Origin: an uncultured Verrucomicrobiales bacterium
GTDB taxonomy: Bacteria > Verrucomicrobiota > Verrucomicrobiia > Verrucomicrobiales > DEV007
DNA: 14,779 nt
NCBI GenBank assembly: GCA_937893785.1
Contig: CALCSP010000503.1
Span: 1-14,779 of the forward strand
Direction of reading: 5' to 3'
The notes under the pieces were generated by a model. That model was not told the DNA's origin, ran no database searches, and worked only from the letters and a program-made list of their open reading frames with translations. How positions within the stretch are numbered: the stretch's first letter is position 1; every line of letters begins with the position of its first letter. Position numbers and translations under genes: made by a program. Shown piece by piece: positions 7,250 to 13,969 of the stretch.

Positions 7250-8038
7250 TTAATCCAACGGCAGCAATTCCACCTTACGAAATTCGCAAGGATGGCTCTC
7301 GCTCTGCAGGGAAATTGTTCCGCCTTCAAGCCGCGTTCCATTGTCTAGATGCGGATGTTGATACTCAAGAACGACATCTCCTTCTACAATATGTTTGAAC
7401 TCTTTTGCCCCATCCACCATCACCTCAGCAGTCACCCACTGATCGCCATGATAAGTTTTGGATTTGGAACTAATACAGTGCCTCTTTAGCGGCTTTTCGT
7501 TCATGATTACATCTGTGCCCGGGGTGCAAAGATTAAGGGTTGTGCGCTTTCCTTCTCCCTTGCCTCCTAGCAGTTGCACTTCGATGGAATTCGGAAAATC
7601 CTGATCAATCTTCATCGTTTCGGGATCCTGCCCGTGAAGCATAAGGCCACTGTTACGATACGCCCATCCCGGACCACCCTTCAGTTGATCGCCTAAGAAC
7701 CTGTATTCCACACGCAAGCGATAACGGGAATACGGCGTATTGTAAAAAAGGTGACCAAAGGTCTGATTAAACGCTTCATAGTTCTCGTAATTGACCTGGA
7801 TAGCCCCTCCTGAAACTCTGAAAGTTTTGCGCTTGTCTTCACCTAACGGCTCATAGCGAATTTTGGGAGTCCATCCAGCGAGATCCTTGCCATTGAAAAG
7901 CTGAATCCACTCTTTTTTGTTACCCTCGTTTGTTTTTTGTTTCTTGGGCGTTTGCTTCGCGTCATCATTGGCGGCCCCTGCAAAACCTGGCACCAAGCTG
8001 CCGGCAAGAGCGATGCGGAGAAAATGAGATCGGTTCAT
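7250..8038 (-). CDS. Secreted DUF1080 protein (3-keto-disaccharide hydrolase-type domain)
   Basis: The ATG at 8038 (protein begins MNRSHFLR, 262 residues) is preferred; one TTG codon directly upstream is also in frame. Residues 1-22 form an export signal with a hydrophobic core ending in AGA. It resembles a Tat signal with only one Arg (NRSHFLR), so Sec or Tat is open. The rest is one jelly-roll/concanavalin-like DUF1080 domain, recognised by WIQLFNGKDLAGW (44-56), NSGLMLHG (129-136), PNSIEVQLLGG (149-159) and the closing GGTISLQSE (239-247). Characterised members cleave 3-keto-glycosides by hydrolysis or elimination, and the family is very abundant in Planctomycetota and Verrucomicrobiota. 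The protein should act in the periplasm or at the surface. Its start is 14 bases from the end of the upstream ThuA-like gene, so they form one operon. The substrate is unknown. Confidence 0.88.
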   Translation of the reverse strand: MNRSHFLRIALAGSLVPGFAGAANDDAKQTPKKQKTNEGNKKEWIQLFNGKDLAGWTPKIRYEPLGEDKRKTFRVSGGAIQVNYENYEAFNQTFGHLFYNTPYSRYRLRVEYRFLGDQLKGGPGWAYRNSGLMLHGQDPETMKIDQDFPNSIEVQLLGGKGEGKRTTLNLCTPGTDVIMNEKPLKRHCISSKSKTYHGDQWVTAEVMVDGAKEFKHIVEGDVVLEYQHPHLDNGTRLEGGTISLQSESHPCEFRKVELLPLD

Positions 8039-8052
8039 CAATATATATAGTT

Positions 8053-8919
8053 CTACTTTCCGGCACCTTTCACTGGATTCGGCTTTGATGGAACACCTTT
8101 CTTTGGCACCTCAACCCCGGCAGTCCATGCAATAGCATTGAGAATGAGTGTGCGCCAATCATGACTATCCCAAGTATGGTGATAGTGCGCGCCTGTGGTT
8201 CCAAAGCCGCGCCCCTTGCCATCAGGCCGCTCATAAGCCCAGCCGATATGCTGGATTTTTCCTTCCGCCATTGCCTTACGGACATGCGGATTATTAGAGT
8301 GTGGGCCATCTTTTCGATTCATGGTGCTTTGCGGCGGATGGGCAGAGAGTATGGGCGTCACGCCCTTCATTTCCGGTTGGAAGCGCATGTGGTAATACCA
8401 TTCATCATCCTGCGTAAAGGGTTTCACGCCACGAGTGATAGGATGCTTTGGTAAAGTCTTAATTTCAGCTTTCCAGTGTGGGTTCACCGACCAGTGAGTC
8501 TCGAAATAGCCACCTGTAGCATCAAGCATAAGGTCGCCTGAACGCCCCTTGGGAACCTCTACTGCGTAGTGCATACACACAATTCCCACACCGTCATTAA
8601 TCAACTTTTCGAACTGGTCGAGATCCTTCATGACAAGGTGTCCACCACCACCGTTGCAGAAAATAACAACGCAATCCGCTCCATCAAAGACCTTCGCATC
8701 AGTCGGCCAGCCTTTATGAAGGGAAGTCTCGAAACCAAGCCCGCTTTCTTCCAGGGCATTGGCCAGAAGAGCATTGCCACTCTCATGGGCATGAGTCTTG
8801 GAGTTCTTGCCTCCATCAGCGAGGAAAACAATTTTTTTCTTCTCCTTGGCAAAGGAAGCTGATGAAAAAGCGATCACACTCGTGAATGCCAGAATAATTA
8901 TGGATGATATTAGGTTCAT
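8053..8919 (-). CDS. Secreted ThuA-like domain protein (second of pair)
   Basis: Length is 288 residues. Residues 1-24 are a Sec signal peptide (hydrophobic core IIILAFTSVIAF, then SSASFA before the mature KEKKK). The mature protein has the class I glutamine amidotransferase-like fold of the ThuA family: a first strand KIVFLADG (29-36); a CVVIFCNGGGGH segment (83-94); the nucleophile-elbow-like strand VGIVCMHYAV (111-120), with His117 followed by Tyr rather than a Cys-His-Glu triad; HPITRGV (159-165); and a C-terminal GFGTTGAHYHHTW (238-250) with many His residues. ThuA was first linked to trehalose/sucrose use through 3-keto derivatives; secreted versions in this phylum are abundant and mostly uncharacterised. 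The long insert around 190-225 (Pro/His/Asn-rich) differs from the neighbouring paralogue. It lies 36 bases after the first ThuA gene and 14 before the DUF1080 start. Confidence 0.87.
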   Translation of the reverse strand: MNLISSIIILAFTSVIAFSSASFAKEKKKIVFLADGGKNSKTHAHESGNALLANALEESGLGFETSLHKGWPTDAKVFDGADCVVIFCNGGGGHLVMKDLDQFEKLINDGVGIVCMHYAVEVPKGRSGDLMLDATGGYFETHWSVNPHWKAEIKTLPKHPITRGVKPFTQDDEWYYHMRFQPEMKGVTPILSAHPPQSTMNRKDGPHSNNPHVRKAMAEGKIQHIGWAYERPDGKGRGFGTTGAHYHHTWDSHDWRTLILNAIAWTAGVEVPKKGVPSKPNPVKGAGK

Positions 8920-8955
8920 AATTCAGAGATTTGGTTATAGATATAATGGTTAAAA

Positions 8956-9885
8956 TCAATGAGCCGGCTTGATATCCTTTGGGTCCCGGGAAGCGGCACG
9001 ATCCACAGGAAGTTCGGCGGCGGTCACAGAGGGAAACGTAACCTTTCCTGTTGCCGCCCATTCCGTACCTCGGATCAGCGTTTCCTGAAAGGCAACACCT
9101 TTCATGGAAGTGTGGCTATGCCCCATGACTGTATGAAAAATTCGCCCCTTACCGTAAGAGATGGTCATCAATACGGGTTCGTGCCGCTCAGAGCCACCTT
9201 TGGCAAATGCGGTTGCAAGGATCGTCATATTTTTTCCAGGACCACGAAGGCGGTCATAGAGTTCCTCCTTCGCTTGTAAAAATTCAGTAGGTAATCCGCG
9301 TGTGATTGGATGATCTTTTTCACGAACTATCACCTTGTATTCCCAATGGCTACCATGGGAACCGCCTCGTCCCTTGGAATCATCCCTTACAATCTTACCA
9401 TCTTTCCAATAGACATAAGGGCCGTCTTTCTCGTTGCGACCGCCCCAACCGCCAAGACCAATCATTTCATTAAATTCCTTCCATTTAGGAAAAGAATTGT
9501 CGGCGGCATGAACCACTACAAGACTGCCGCCATTTTCAATATATTTAACAAATGCTGCCTTAGTCTTTTCCGGCCATGACGCACCATTGTAGTTGGAAAG
9601 CACAACATCATACTTTGTGAAGTCAGGGCTAAAGTCAGCAACTTGACTCTTCGATACTGTTGCTCGCTCGATATTGAATCGGCCAGTAGCTTCTAGCGTT
9701 GCCATCATCACAGGCGAACATCTTTTCCAGTCGTGATTGTTTTGGCCGTCGACTAGCAGAACCTCAATCTTTCCATGGGGCGCATTTACCGACTTGGCAC
9801 CTTCCGCGATTGCGAAACGCGTGGCCCCCAAAGCCATTAGGAGAGAGAGAAAAGCAGTGATTGTTGGACGCAGAAAAATATTCAT
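8956..9885 (-). CDS. Secreted ThuA-like domain protein (first of pair, operon head)
   Basis: I chose ATG at 9885 (protein begins MNIFLRP, 309 residues); an in-frame GTG two codons upstream is an alternative. Residues 1-28 form a Sec signal peptide (core ITAFLSLLMALGA, cleavage near FAIAEG). The ThuA fold is shown by VLLVDGQNNHDW (42-53), DVVLSNYNGASW (93-104), the strand-elbow GGSLVVVHAADNSF (119-132), DHPITRGLP (191-199), YDRLRGPG (210-217) and GKGRIFHTVMGHS (245-257). The elbow carries His126 and no cysteine, so classical amidotransferase chemistry is not expected. The core positions match those of the next gene, but the sequences are far apart, so this is an old duplication. It is the promoter-proximal gene of the ThuA-ThuA-DUF1080 unit, with a TTAGA-containing spacer upstream. 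The C-terminal 30 residues are a polar extension. A role in periplasmic handling of oxidised sugars is inferred from family and neighbours. Confidence 0.87.
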   Translation of the reverse strand: MNIFLRPTITAFLSLLMALGATRFAIAEGAKSVNAPHGKIEVLLVDGQNNHDWKRCSPVMMATLEATGRFNIERATVSKSQVADFSPDFTKYDVVLSNYNGASWPEKTKAAFVKYIENGGSLVVVHAADNSFPKWKEFNEMIGLGGWGGRNEKDGPYVYWKDGKIVRDDSKGRGGSHGSHWEYKVIVREKDHPITRGLPTEFLQAKEELYDRLRGPGKNMTILATAFAKGGSERHEPVLMTISYGKGRIFHTVMGHSHTSMKGVAFQETLIRGTEWAATGKVTFPSVTAAELPVDRAASRDPKDIKPAH

Positions 9886-10044
9886 AGCCACAAAATATGT
9901 ATTTCAGGCCTCTAATGCAAGTTGCTTGCGCAAATTCATCTTCACAAGTTCCCTACGTAACTTCGACTTGCCTCCTTTTATCCATCCAAAGCAGGAATAG
10001 AACAGGGTCAGGCGAAGAACCTGCTATTGAGAAACGATCCTCGG
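9886..10044 (-). promoter_or_regulatory. Spacer upstream of the ThuA operon; probable promoter region with TTAGA motif
   Basis: These 159 bases lie between the FKBP stop and the first ThuA start, both on the minus strand. The minus-strand element TTAGAGG (plus 9909-9915) ends 23 bases before the ATG; it could be a -10-like element, but no good -35 lies 16-18 bases further up. Close to the FKBP end, AGCAGG and CCTGCT could pair across a 24-base loop. With no T-run behind them, I do not call a terminator. No Shine-Dalgarno site is present. Confidence 0.35.
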
Positions 10045-11061
10045 CTATTTCTTCGCCTCAGGCTTAGCAGGAGCCTTGGGTTCAATTAGCTTGGTTTTGC
10101 CAATGGGCTTGCCTGTCTTTGGATCCACGGGTGTCACCTTGATTTTGCCACCCTTCTCCTTGGGAAACTCAACAGCAACCGGAGGTGTGGTGGCGGTAAT
10201 CGGCTTACGCTTCTTTGTGGAATTACCCGCAGGTGTGCTGGGCTTTGGGATTGGAGCCCTTACTGGTGGACTGACCTGCGGAGCCGGCTTGGTCACCTCG
10301 GCAAGTTCAATGTCAAAAATCAGCGTGGAGTTAGGGCCAATGGGCGGACGGCGACCAAGATCACCATAAGCAAGCTCGGAGGGTATAAAAAGCTGCCATT
10401 TTGAGCCGACGGGCATCATTTGCAGTGCCTCTGTCCACCCCTTAATCACACCACGCACACTAAAAGGAGTCGGCGCTCCACCTCTGGATTCATCAAACAT
10501 CGTTCCGTCAATGAGGGTGCCGCGATATTTTGCCTTAACACGGTCGGTCAATTTCGGGATTTCACCATTCCCCGCAGTAATAATCTTGTATTGCAGTCCG
10601 CTAGGAGTTGTTTTGACACCTTCCTTCTTAGCATTCGCGGCAAGAAACTTTTCCCCAGCCGCCTTGTTCTTGGCTGCCAGCGCATCCCATTGTTCAATGG
10701 TTTCAAGGCCATGCGCCTTGATTTGCGACTGCTTGCGAGCAATAGCCTGCCGATCCTGACTGAATGCCCTCAGAATCCTGTTTTTGTCCTCATCAGAATA
10801 CTCAAGCAACTCGCCGCTCAGAGCGGCCTTGAAACCCGCCATAAAACGATCAATTTCGACATCAAGATTACCGCTTTTCATGTTTGAACCGATATCTGCG
10901 CCAATCAGGTAACTGACAATTTTCATGTCCTTGTGCTCGTTGGCCACCTTGGGCTTAGCCGGCGACTGAGCACTGGCTGCCGGCTTGGACTTTCCTTCCT
11001 GCCCAAAAGCAGGAAGCATGAGGGCAAAAATCGTAATAATGATGCTAAACGGACGTTTCAT
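10045..11061 (-). CDS. Secreted FKBP-type peptidyl-prolyl cis-trans isomerase with Pro/Lys-rich tail
   Basis: Length is 338 residues. Residues 1-20 are a Sec signal peptide (MKRPF then a hydrophobic core, cleaving near AFG-QE), so the protein acts outside the cytoplasm. About 22-42 is a Lys/Ala/Pro linker. Residues 45-150 resemble the FKBP_N dimerisation/helical region of Mip/FkpA-like enzymes (YLIGADIGSN), followed by SGLQYKI (154-160). The catalytic FKBP_C domain covers about 171-256, with YRGTLIDGTMFDES (179-192), the VIKGWTEAL core (205-213), IPSELAYG (226-233) and the closing LIFDIELAEV. Residues 257-338 form an unusual low-complexity tail rich in Pro, Lys and Thr with no recognised domain. 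FKBPs of this class assist folding of exported and outer-membrane proteins. The gene is divergent from znuA across 146 bases and has no Shine-Dalgarno site. Confidence 0.92.
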   Translation of the reverse strand: MKRPFSIIITIFALMLPAFGQEGKSKPAASAQSPAKPKVANEHKDMKIVSYLIGADIGSNMKSGNLDVEIDRFMAGFKAALSGELLEYSDEDKNRILRAFSQDRQAIARKQSQIKAHGLETIEQWDALAAKNKAAGEKFLAANAKKEGVKTTPSGLQYKIITAGNGEIPKLTDRVKAKYRGTLIDGTMFDESRGGAPTPFSVRGVIKGWTEALQMMPVGSKWQLFIPSELAYGDLGRRPPIGPNSTLIFDIELAEVTKPAPQVSPPVRAPIPKPSTPAGNSTKKRKPITATTPPVAVEFPKEKGGKIKVTPVDPKTGKPIGKTKLIEPKAPAKPEAKK

Positions 11062-11207
11062 TGAAAATGATCAAGTTTGAGGTTTCTAAGATATGTTGAG
11101 AGTGAGGGGGATAAAAGTAACGCTTACGCCAGAAATAGCAATATCCTGTTGATGCAATTAAATAGCACTTATGAAGGTTTTGCGTTAGAATCGGCAATTC
11201 TAGTAAC
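11062..11207. promoter_or_regulatory. Divergent intergenic region between FKBP gene and znuA; two promoters expected
   Basis: These 146 bases must hold the start signals for both divergent genes. Towards znuA, TTAGAAT (11185-11191) lies 16 bases before the ATG and its TAGAAT matches a -10 box at five of six positions; no good -35 is visible. Towards the FKBP, minus-strand TTAGAAA (plus 11083-11089) lies 21 bases before its ATG. A zinc-repressor (Zur) operator would be expected near znuA. A loosely symmetric AT-rich stretch around 11147-11167 was considered but is too imperfect to call. Confidence 0.45.
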
Positions 11208-12146
11208 ATGTTTCACAAATTCAAAACAGCAGGAATAGGGCTGGCTCTTTTTTTCGCCATCAGCATGCTCAATGCCTGCAAAGGCGACAAAAAAGAACAG
11301 GTAGGCCCGCCTAGCGATCCCGACAAACTGAGGATCATGGTCAGTGTCCCGCCACTTGCAAATCTTGTTAGCAAAATTGGAGGAGACCATGTGCACGTCG
11401 ATACTCTGGTCGATAAAGGACAGGATCCCCACACCTTTTCCCCAAGCCCTGCACAGATGAAGACTTTGGGAAGGGCAAATATCCTGTTCACCGTGGGCAT
11501 GCCTTTTGAAGGGCCACTTATTGACAAAATTACTGACACCAATGCAGGAATCACAGTAGCCGATGTCGCTGCCGGAATCGAAAAGCTAGAACTCGAACAC
11601 CACCACCACGAAGAAGAGGGCGAAGCAGAAGGCGGACACGATCACCATGACCACGATTCTGATCCACACGTATGGCTAGCACCCTATTCTATCAAAATTC
11701 AGCTTGATAACATCGCAAAATCACTTACCGCGGCCATACCCGATCAGGCTGCTCAATTTGCAGAAAATCTCAAGACTGCCCAGGCAGAGCTCAATCAGGC
11801 CCACGAAAAGATTAAAGGCAAACTCAAGCCCTTTAGTGGAAGACAATTTTTTGTTTTCCATCCTGCATTTGGATACTTCGCCAATGAATATGACCTTGAG
11901 CAAATCGCGATTGAGATTGGTGGTAACAGCCCAACCCCGAATGAACTGATCGGCTTCCTTGCCGTCGCCAAGGCAGCAAAAATCCAAATCATATTCATAC
12001 AGCCACAGTTTGATCCACGCAGCGCTGAGGTAATTGCCAAAGAGCTTGGCGCCAAGGTTTCTATTCTGGATCCCCTTGCACCAGATGTTATTGCAAATCT
12101 GCATGCCATCACGGATGCCATCGTCGAAGGATTTTCCGGTTCATAA
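11208..12146 (+). CDS. znuA: Zinc ABC transporter substrate-binding lipoprotein ZnuA
   Basis: Length is 312 residues. A lipoprotein signal (residues 1-24) ends in a LNAC lipobox with Cys24, so the protein should be membrane-anchored in the periplasm. It belongs to the cluster A-I metal-binding proteins (TroA/ZnuA type): PPLANLVSKIGGDHVHVDTLV (48-68), then His75 in QDPHTFSPSP, His154 in SDPHVWLAP, His218 in FHPAFGYF, and a likely fourth ligand Asp288 in ILDPLAPD. Between the first and second ligands is a flexible loop with many His and acidic residues (131-149), the mark of zinc-specific rather than manganese-specific members. It is the first gene of znuA-znuC-znuB, 30 bases before znuC. Zinc repression through Zur is expected from the family, but no operator could be confirmed. 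Confidence 0.93.
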   Translation: MFHKFKTAGIGLALFFAISMLNACKGDKKEQVGPPSDPDKLRIMVSVPPLANLVSKIGGDHVHVDTLVDKGQDPHTFSPSPAQMKTLGRANILFTVGMPFEGPLIDKITDTNAGITVADVAAGIEKLELEHHHHEEEGEAEGGHDHHDHDSDPHVWLAPYSIKIQLDNIAKSLTAAIPDQAAQFAENLKTAQAELNQAHEKIKGKLKPFSGRQFFVFHPAFGYFANEYDLEQIAIEIGGNSPTPNELIGFLAVAKAAKIQIIFIQPQFDPRSAEVIAKELGAKVSILDPLAPDVIANLHAITDAIVEGFSGS

Positions 12147-12176
12147 TCCCGGCTTTAAAAGATCCCGAGCGTTCCG

Positions 12177-12983
12177 GTGAACAGAACCCAGCAATCCGAA
12201 AAACAGCAAGGCGCCATCGAGGAGCAGGCCATAGAATTTAATGACGTCAATTTTGGCTATGTGGCTGGGAAAAGCGTACTTAGCGGAATCCGATTTAATC
12301 TTCGGCGGGGGGAATCGATGTGCATTGTCGGCCCAAACGGCGGCGGAAAATCCACCCTTATCAAGCTTGTTCTAGGCCTGCAAAAACCGACTTCCGGTGA
12401 AGTCTTGGTATTTGGCAAACCTCCTGGAAAAATGCGGCATCGTGTTGGCTATATGCCCCAATACCTGAGTTTTGACCCCCAGTTTCCCATTACTGTGCTT
12501 GATGTCGTGCTAATGGGCAGATTGCGCACCGGAATACAACTGGGCTCCTTCAAAAAAAACGACCGTGCTGCTGCAATACAAGCACTAGAAAAAGTCGATT
12601 TGGTACATCGGGCACGATCCCGGTTCTCTGAATTATCAGGAGGGCAGAGGCAAAGGGCGCTGATTGCCCGTGCCCTAGTAGATAATCCTGACCTGCTACT
12701 GCTTGACGAACCAACAGCAAATGTCGACCAGACTGTTGAAAAACAGTTCCGCCAGACACTGCAATCACTTGCCGGAGAGATGTCCATCGTAATCGTTTCT
12801 CACGACCTAAACTTCGTCTCCTCGTGGCTGGGGCATGTATTGTGCGTCAACCGTGAAGTCCAAATGCACCCAACCTCAAGTATCGACGGAAAAACATTGC
12901 AGGAAATATTCGGGCGAGAGATTTTAGCTGTGCGCCACGACCAAGAATGCCCACCTGGAGATCACGTTCATCATCATGGCTAG
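12177..12983 (+). CDS. znuC: Zinc ABC transporter ATP-binding protein ZnuC
   Basis: Length is 268 residues from a GTG start. The first in-frame ATG is residue 48, inside the Walker A strand, so a start upstream of the conserved fold is required and this GTG is the only reasonable choice seen. All ATPase motifs are intact: Walker A GPNGGGKST (52-60), Q-loop Gln95 in YMPQYL, ABC signature LSGGQRQR (153-160), Walker B LLLLDE with catalytic Glu178, and H-loop His209 in VSHD. The C-terminus ends in a short His cluster (HVHHHG), which may bind zinc. The ATPase energises import of metal delivered by ZnuA through ZnuB. Its 3' end overlaps the znuB start by 8 bases, giving translational coupling. No Shine-Dalgarno site precedes the GTG. 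Confidence 0.93.
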   Translation: MNRTQQSEKQQGAIEEQAIEFNDVNFGYVAGKSVLSGIRFNLRRGESMCIVGPNGGGKSTLIKLVLGLQKPTSGEVLVFGKPPGKMRHRVGYMPQYLSFDPQFPITVLDVVLMGRLRTGIQLGSFKKNDRAAAIQALEKVDLVHRARSRFSELSGGQRQRALIARALVDNPDLLLLDEPTANVDQTVEKQFRQTLQSLAGEMSIVIVSHDLNFVSSWLGHVLCVNREVQMHPTSSIDGKTLQEIFGREILAVRHDQECPPGDHVHHHG

Positions 12984-13878
12984 TCAATTGCTGGAAGCGC
13001 TAGGATCTCCGCTAAATGGCTTCCTGCGCCATGCTCTGATTGCCGGCCTTCTGGCCAGCGCCCTATTCGGCATGGTGGGCACTTATGTGGTGACCAAACG
13101 TATTACTTATATTGCCGGAGCAATCGCCCATTGTGCTCTGGGGGGAATTGGCTTTGCCCTATTTGCAAGGTATGAATTGGGCTGGGAAAAGGCAGATCCA
13201 CTTTATGGCGCCCTGATTGCAGCACTGGGAGCCGCATTATTGATTGGCGCTGTCGTGCTCTCCCGCAGTGAGCGCGAAGACACCGTTATAGGCGCAACAT
13301 GGGCAACGGGAATGGCAATAGGTTTCTTGTTCGTGAAAATGGTTCGACGGGGAGGGGTGAGTATCGAAAGCTGGCTGTTTGGAGATATCAACTTCGTAAG
13401 TCGGAACGACCTTTGGACAGTAGCTATCCTCGGTGCAGCTGTCCTGATACTGATACTGCTTTTCCACAGACAATTTGTCGCCGTGTGCTTTGATGAGGAG
13501 TTCGCCCGCGCAAGAGGGGTTAATGTGCCGTTTTTTTACCTGCTATTGCTCTGCATGTCAGCAGTCACCGTAGTCGTGCTGGTTCGTCTTGTGGGCATTA
13601 TCATGGTCATTGCACTACTCACCCTTCCTTCTGCCATCAGCTCACGCTTTGCACGCGGCTTAAGCGGCATGATGGCATGGGCCACGATACTCTGCGCACT
13701 GTTCCTGGTCGTCGGCCTTGAACTCAGCCTGCGCTGGAATATGATCGCAGGGCCAAGTATCATCTTAGTTGCTGCCATATCCTATTTCTCAATTCTCTTG
13801 ATCGGGAAAATCCAAAACAGGCCGGCACTTTTCAAAAAGCGCGGTCAACAACAAGGGAAAGAACAGAGTCCCACATAA
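12976..13878 (+). CDS. znuB: Zinc ABC transporter permease ZnuB
   Basis: Length is 300 residues, slightly longer than many ZnuB proteins because of a polar, Lys/Gln-rich tail (about 278-300). The chain is very hydrophobic, with about eight or nine membrane segments, for example near 19-39, 45-65, 77-97, 105-121, 147-166, 187-222 (two segments), 234-252 and 258-277. The ABC-3 family core is seen in YVVTKRITYIAGAIAHCALGG (37-57), where the usual Asp of the GDA-(I/L)-SH motif is Gly-Ala here while the His is retained. It is also seen in FDEEFARARGV (172-182), the typical cytoplasmic loop contacting the ATPase, and ALLTLPSAIS (213-222). It forms the inner-membrane channel with ZnuC. The start overlaps znuC by 8 bases, so all three zinc genes form one operon. 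Confidence 0.92.
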   Translation: MASQLLEALGSPLNGFLRHALIAGLLASALFGMVGTYVVTKRITYIAGAIAHCALGGIGFALFARYELGWEKADPLYGALIAALGAALLIGAVVLSRSEREDTVIGATWATGMAIGFLFVKMVRRGGVSIESWLFGDINFVSRNDLWTVAILGAAVLILILLFHRQFVAVCFDEEFARARGVNVPFFYLLLLCMSAVTVVVLVRLVGIIMVIALLTLPSAISSRFARGLSGMMAWATILCALFLVVGLELSLRWNMIAGPSIILVAAISYFSILLIGKIQNRPALFKKRGQQQGKEQSPT

Positions 13879-13969
13879 GGTAGGTGACACTCGGCAAGCG
13901 CGTGCCAAATCAGTCAAAAAGCACCATGTTATGGGGCAGACCGAGAGGGAGTGTGTTAGACTCTGTGGC
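13879..13969 (+). promoter_or_regulatory. Spacer between znuB and the retropepsin-like gene, with TTAGACT
   Basis: This is 91 bases. A small possible stem GGCA/TGCC with a six-base loop follows the znuB stop but has no T-run, so it is not called a terminator. TTAGACT (13956-13962) lies 7 bases before the chosen ATG. That spacing is very short for a -10 box, so transcription from it would be nearly leaderless. Alternatively the gene may read through from znuB. Confidence 0.3.

Noticed and set aside
9981..10030. AGCAGG/CCTGCT inverted repeat after the FKBP gene as a terminator
   Set aside because: Six-base stem with a 24-base loop and no downstream T-run; too weak to call.
10076..10369. Plus-strand open frame with Gly/Val/Leu-rich translation opposite the FKBP gene
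   Set aside because: It is the complement of the Pro/Lys-rich tail and catalytic domain; the hydrophobic look is a by-product of that composition.
11147..11167. AT-rich imperfect dyad upstream of znuA as a Zur operator
   Set aside because: Only about half of the arm positions pair and it does not resemble a known Zur box; repression by zinc is expected but this site is not supported.
11795..12121. Minus-strand open frame opposite znuA
   Set aside because: znuA has all metal ligands and family motifs in the plus frame; the opposite frame has no recognisable features.
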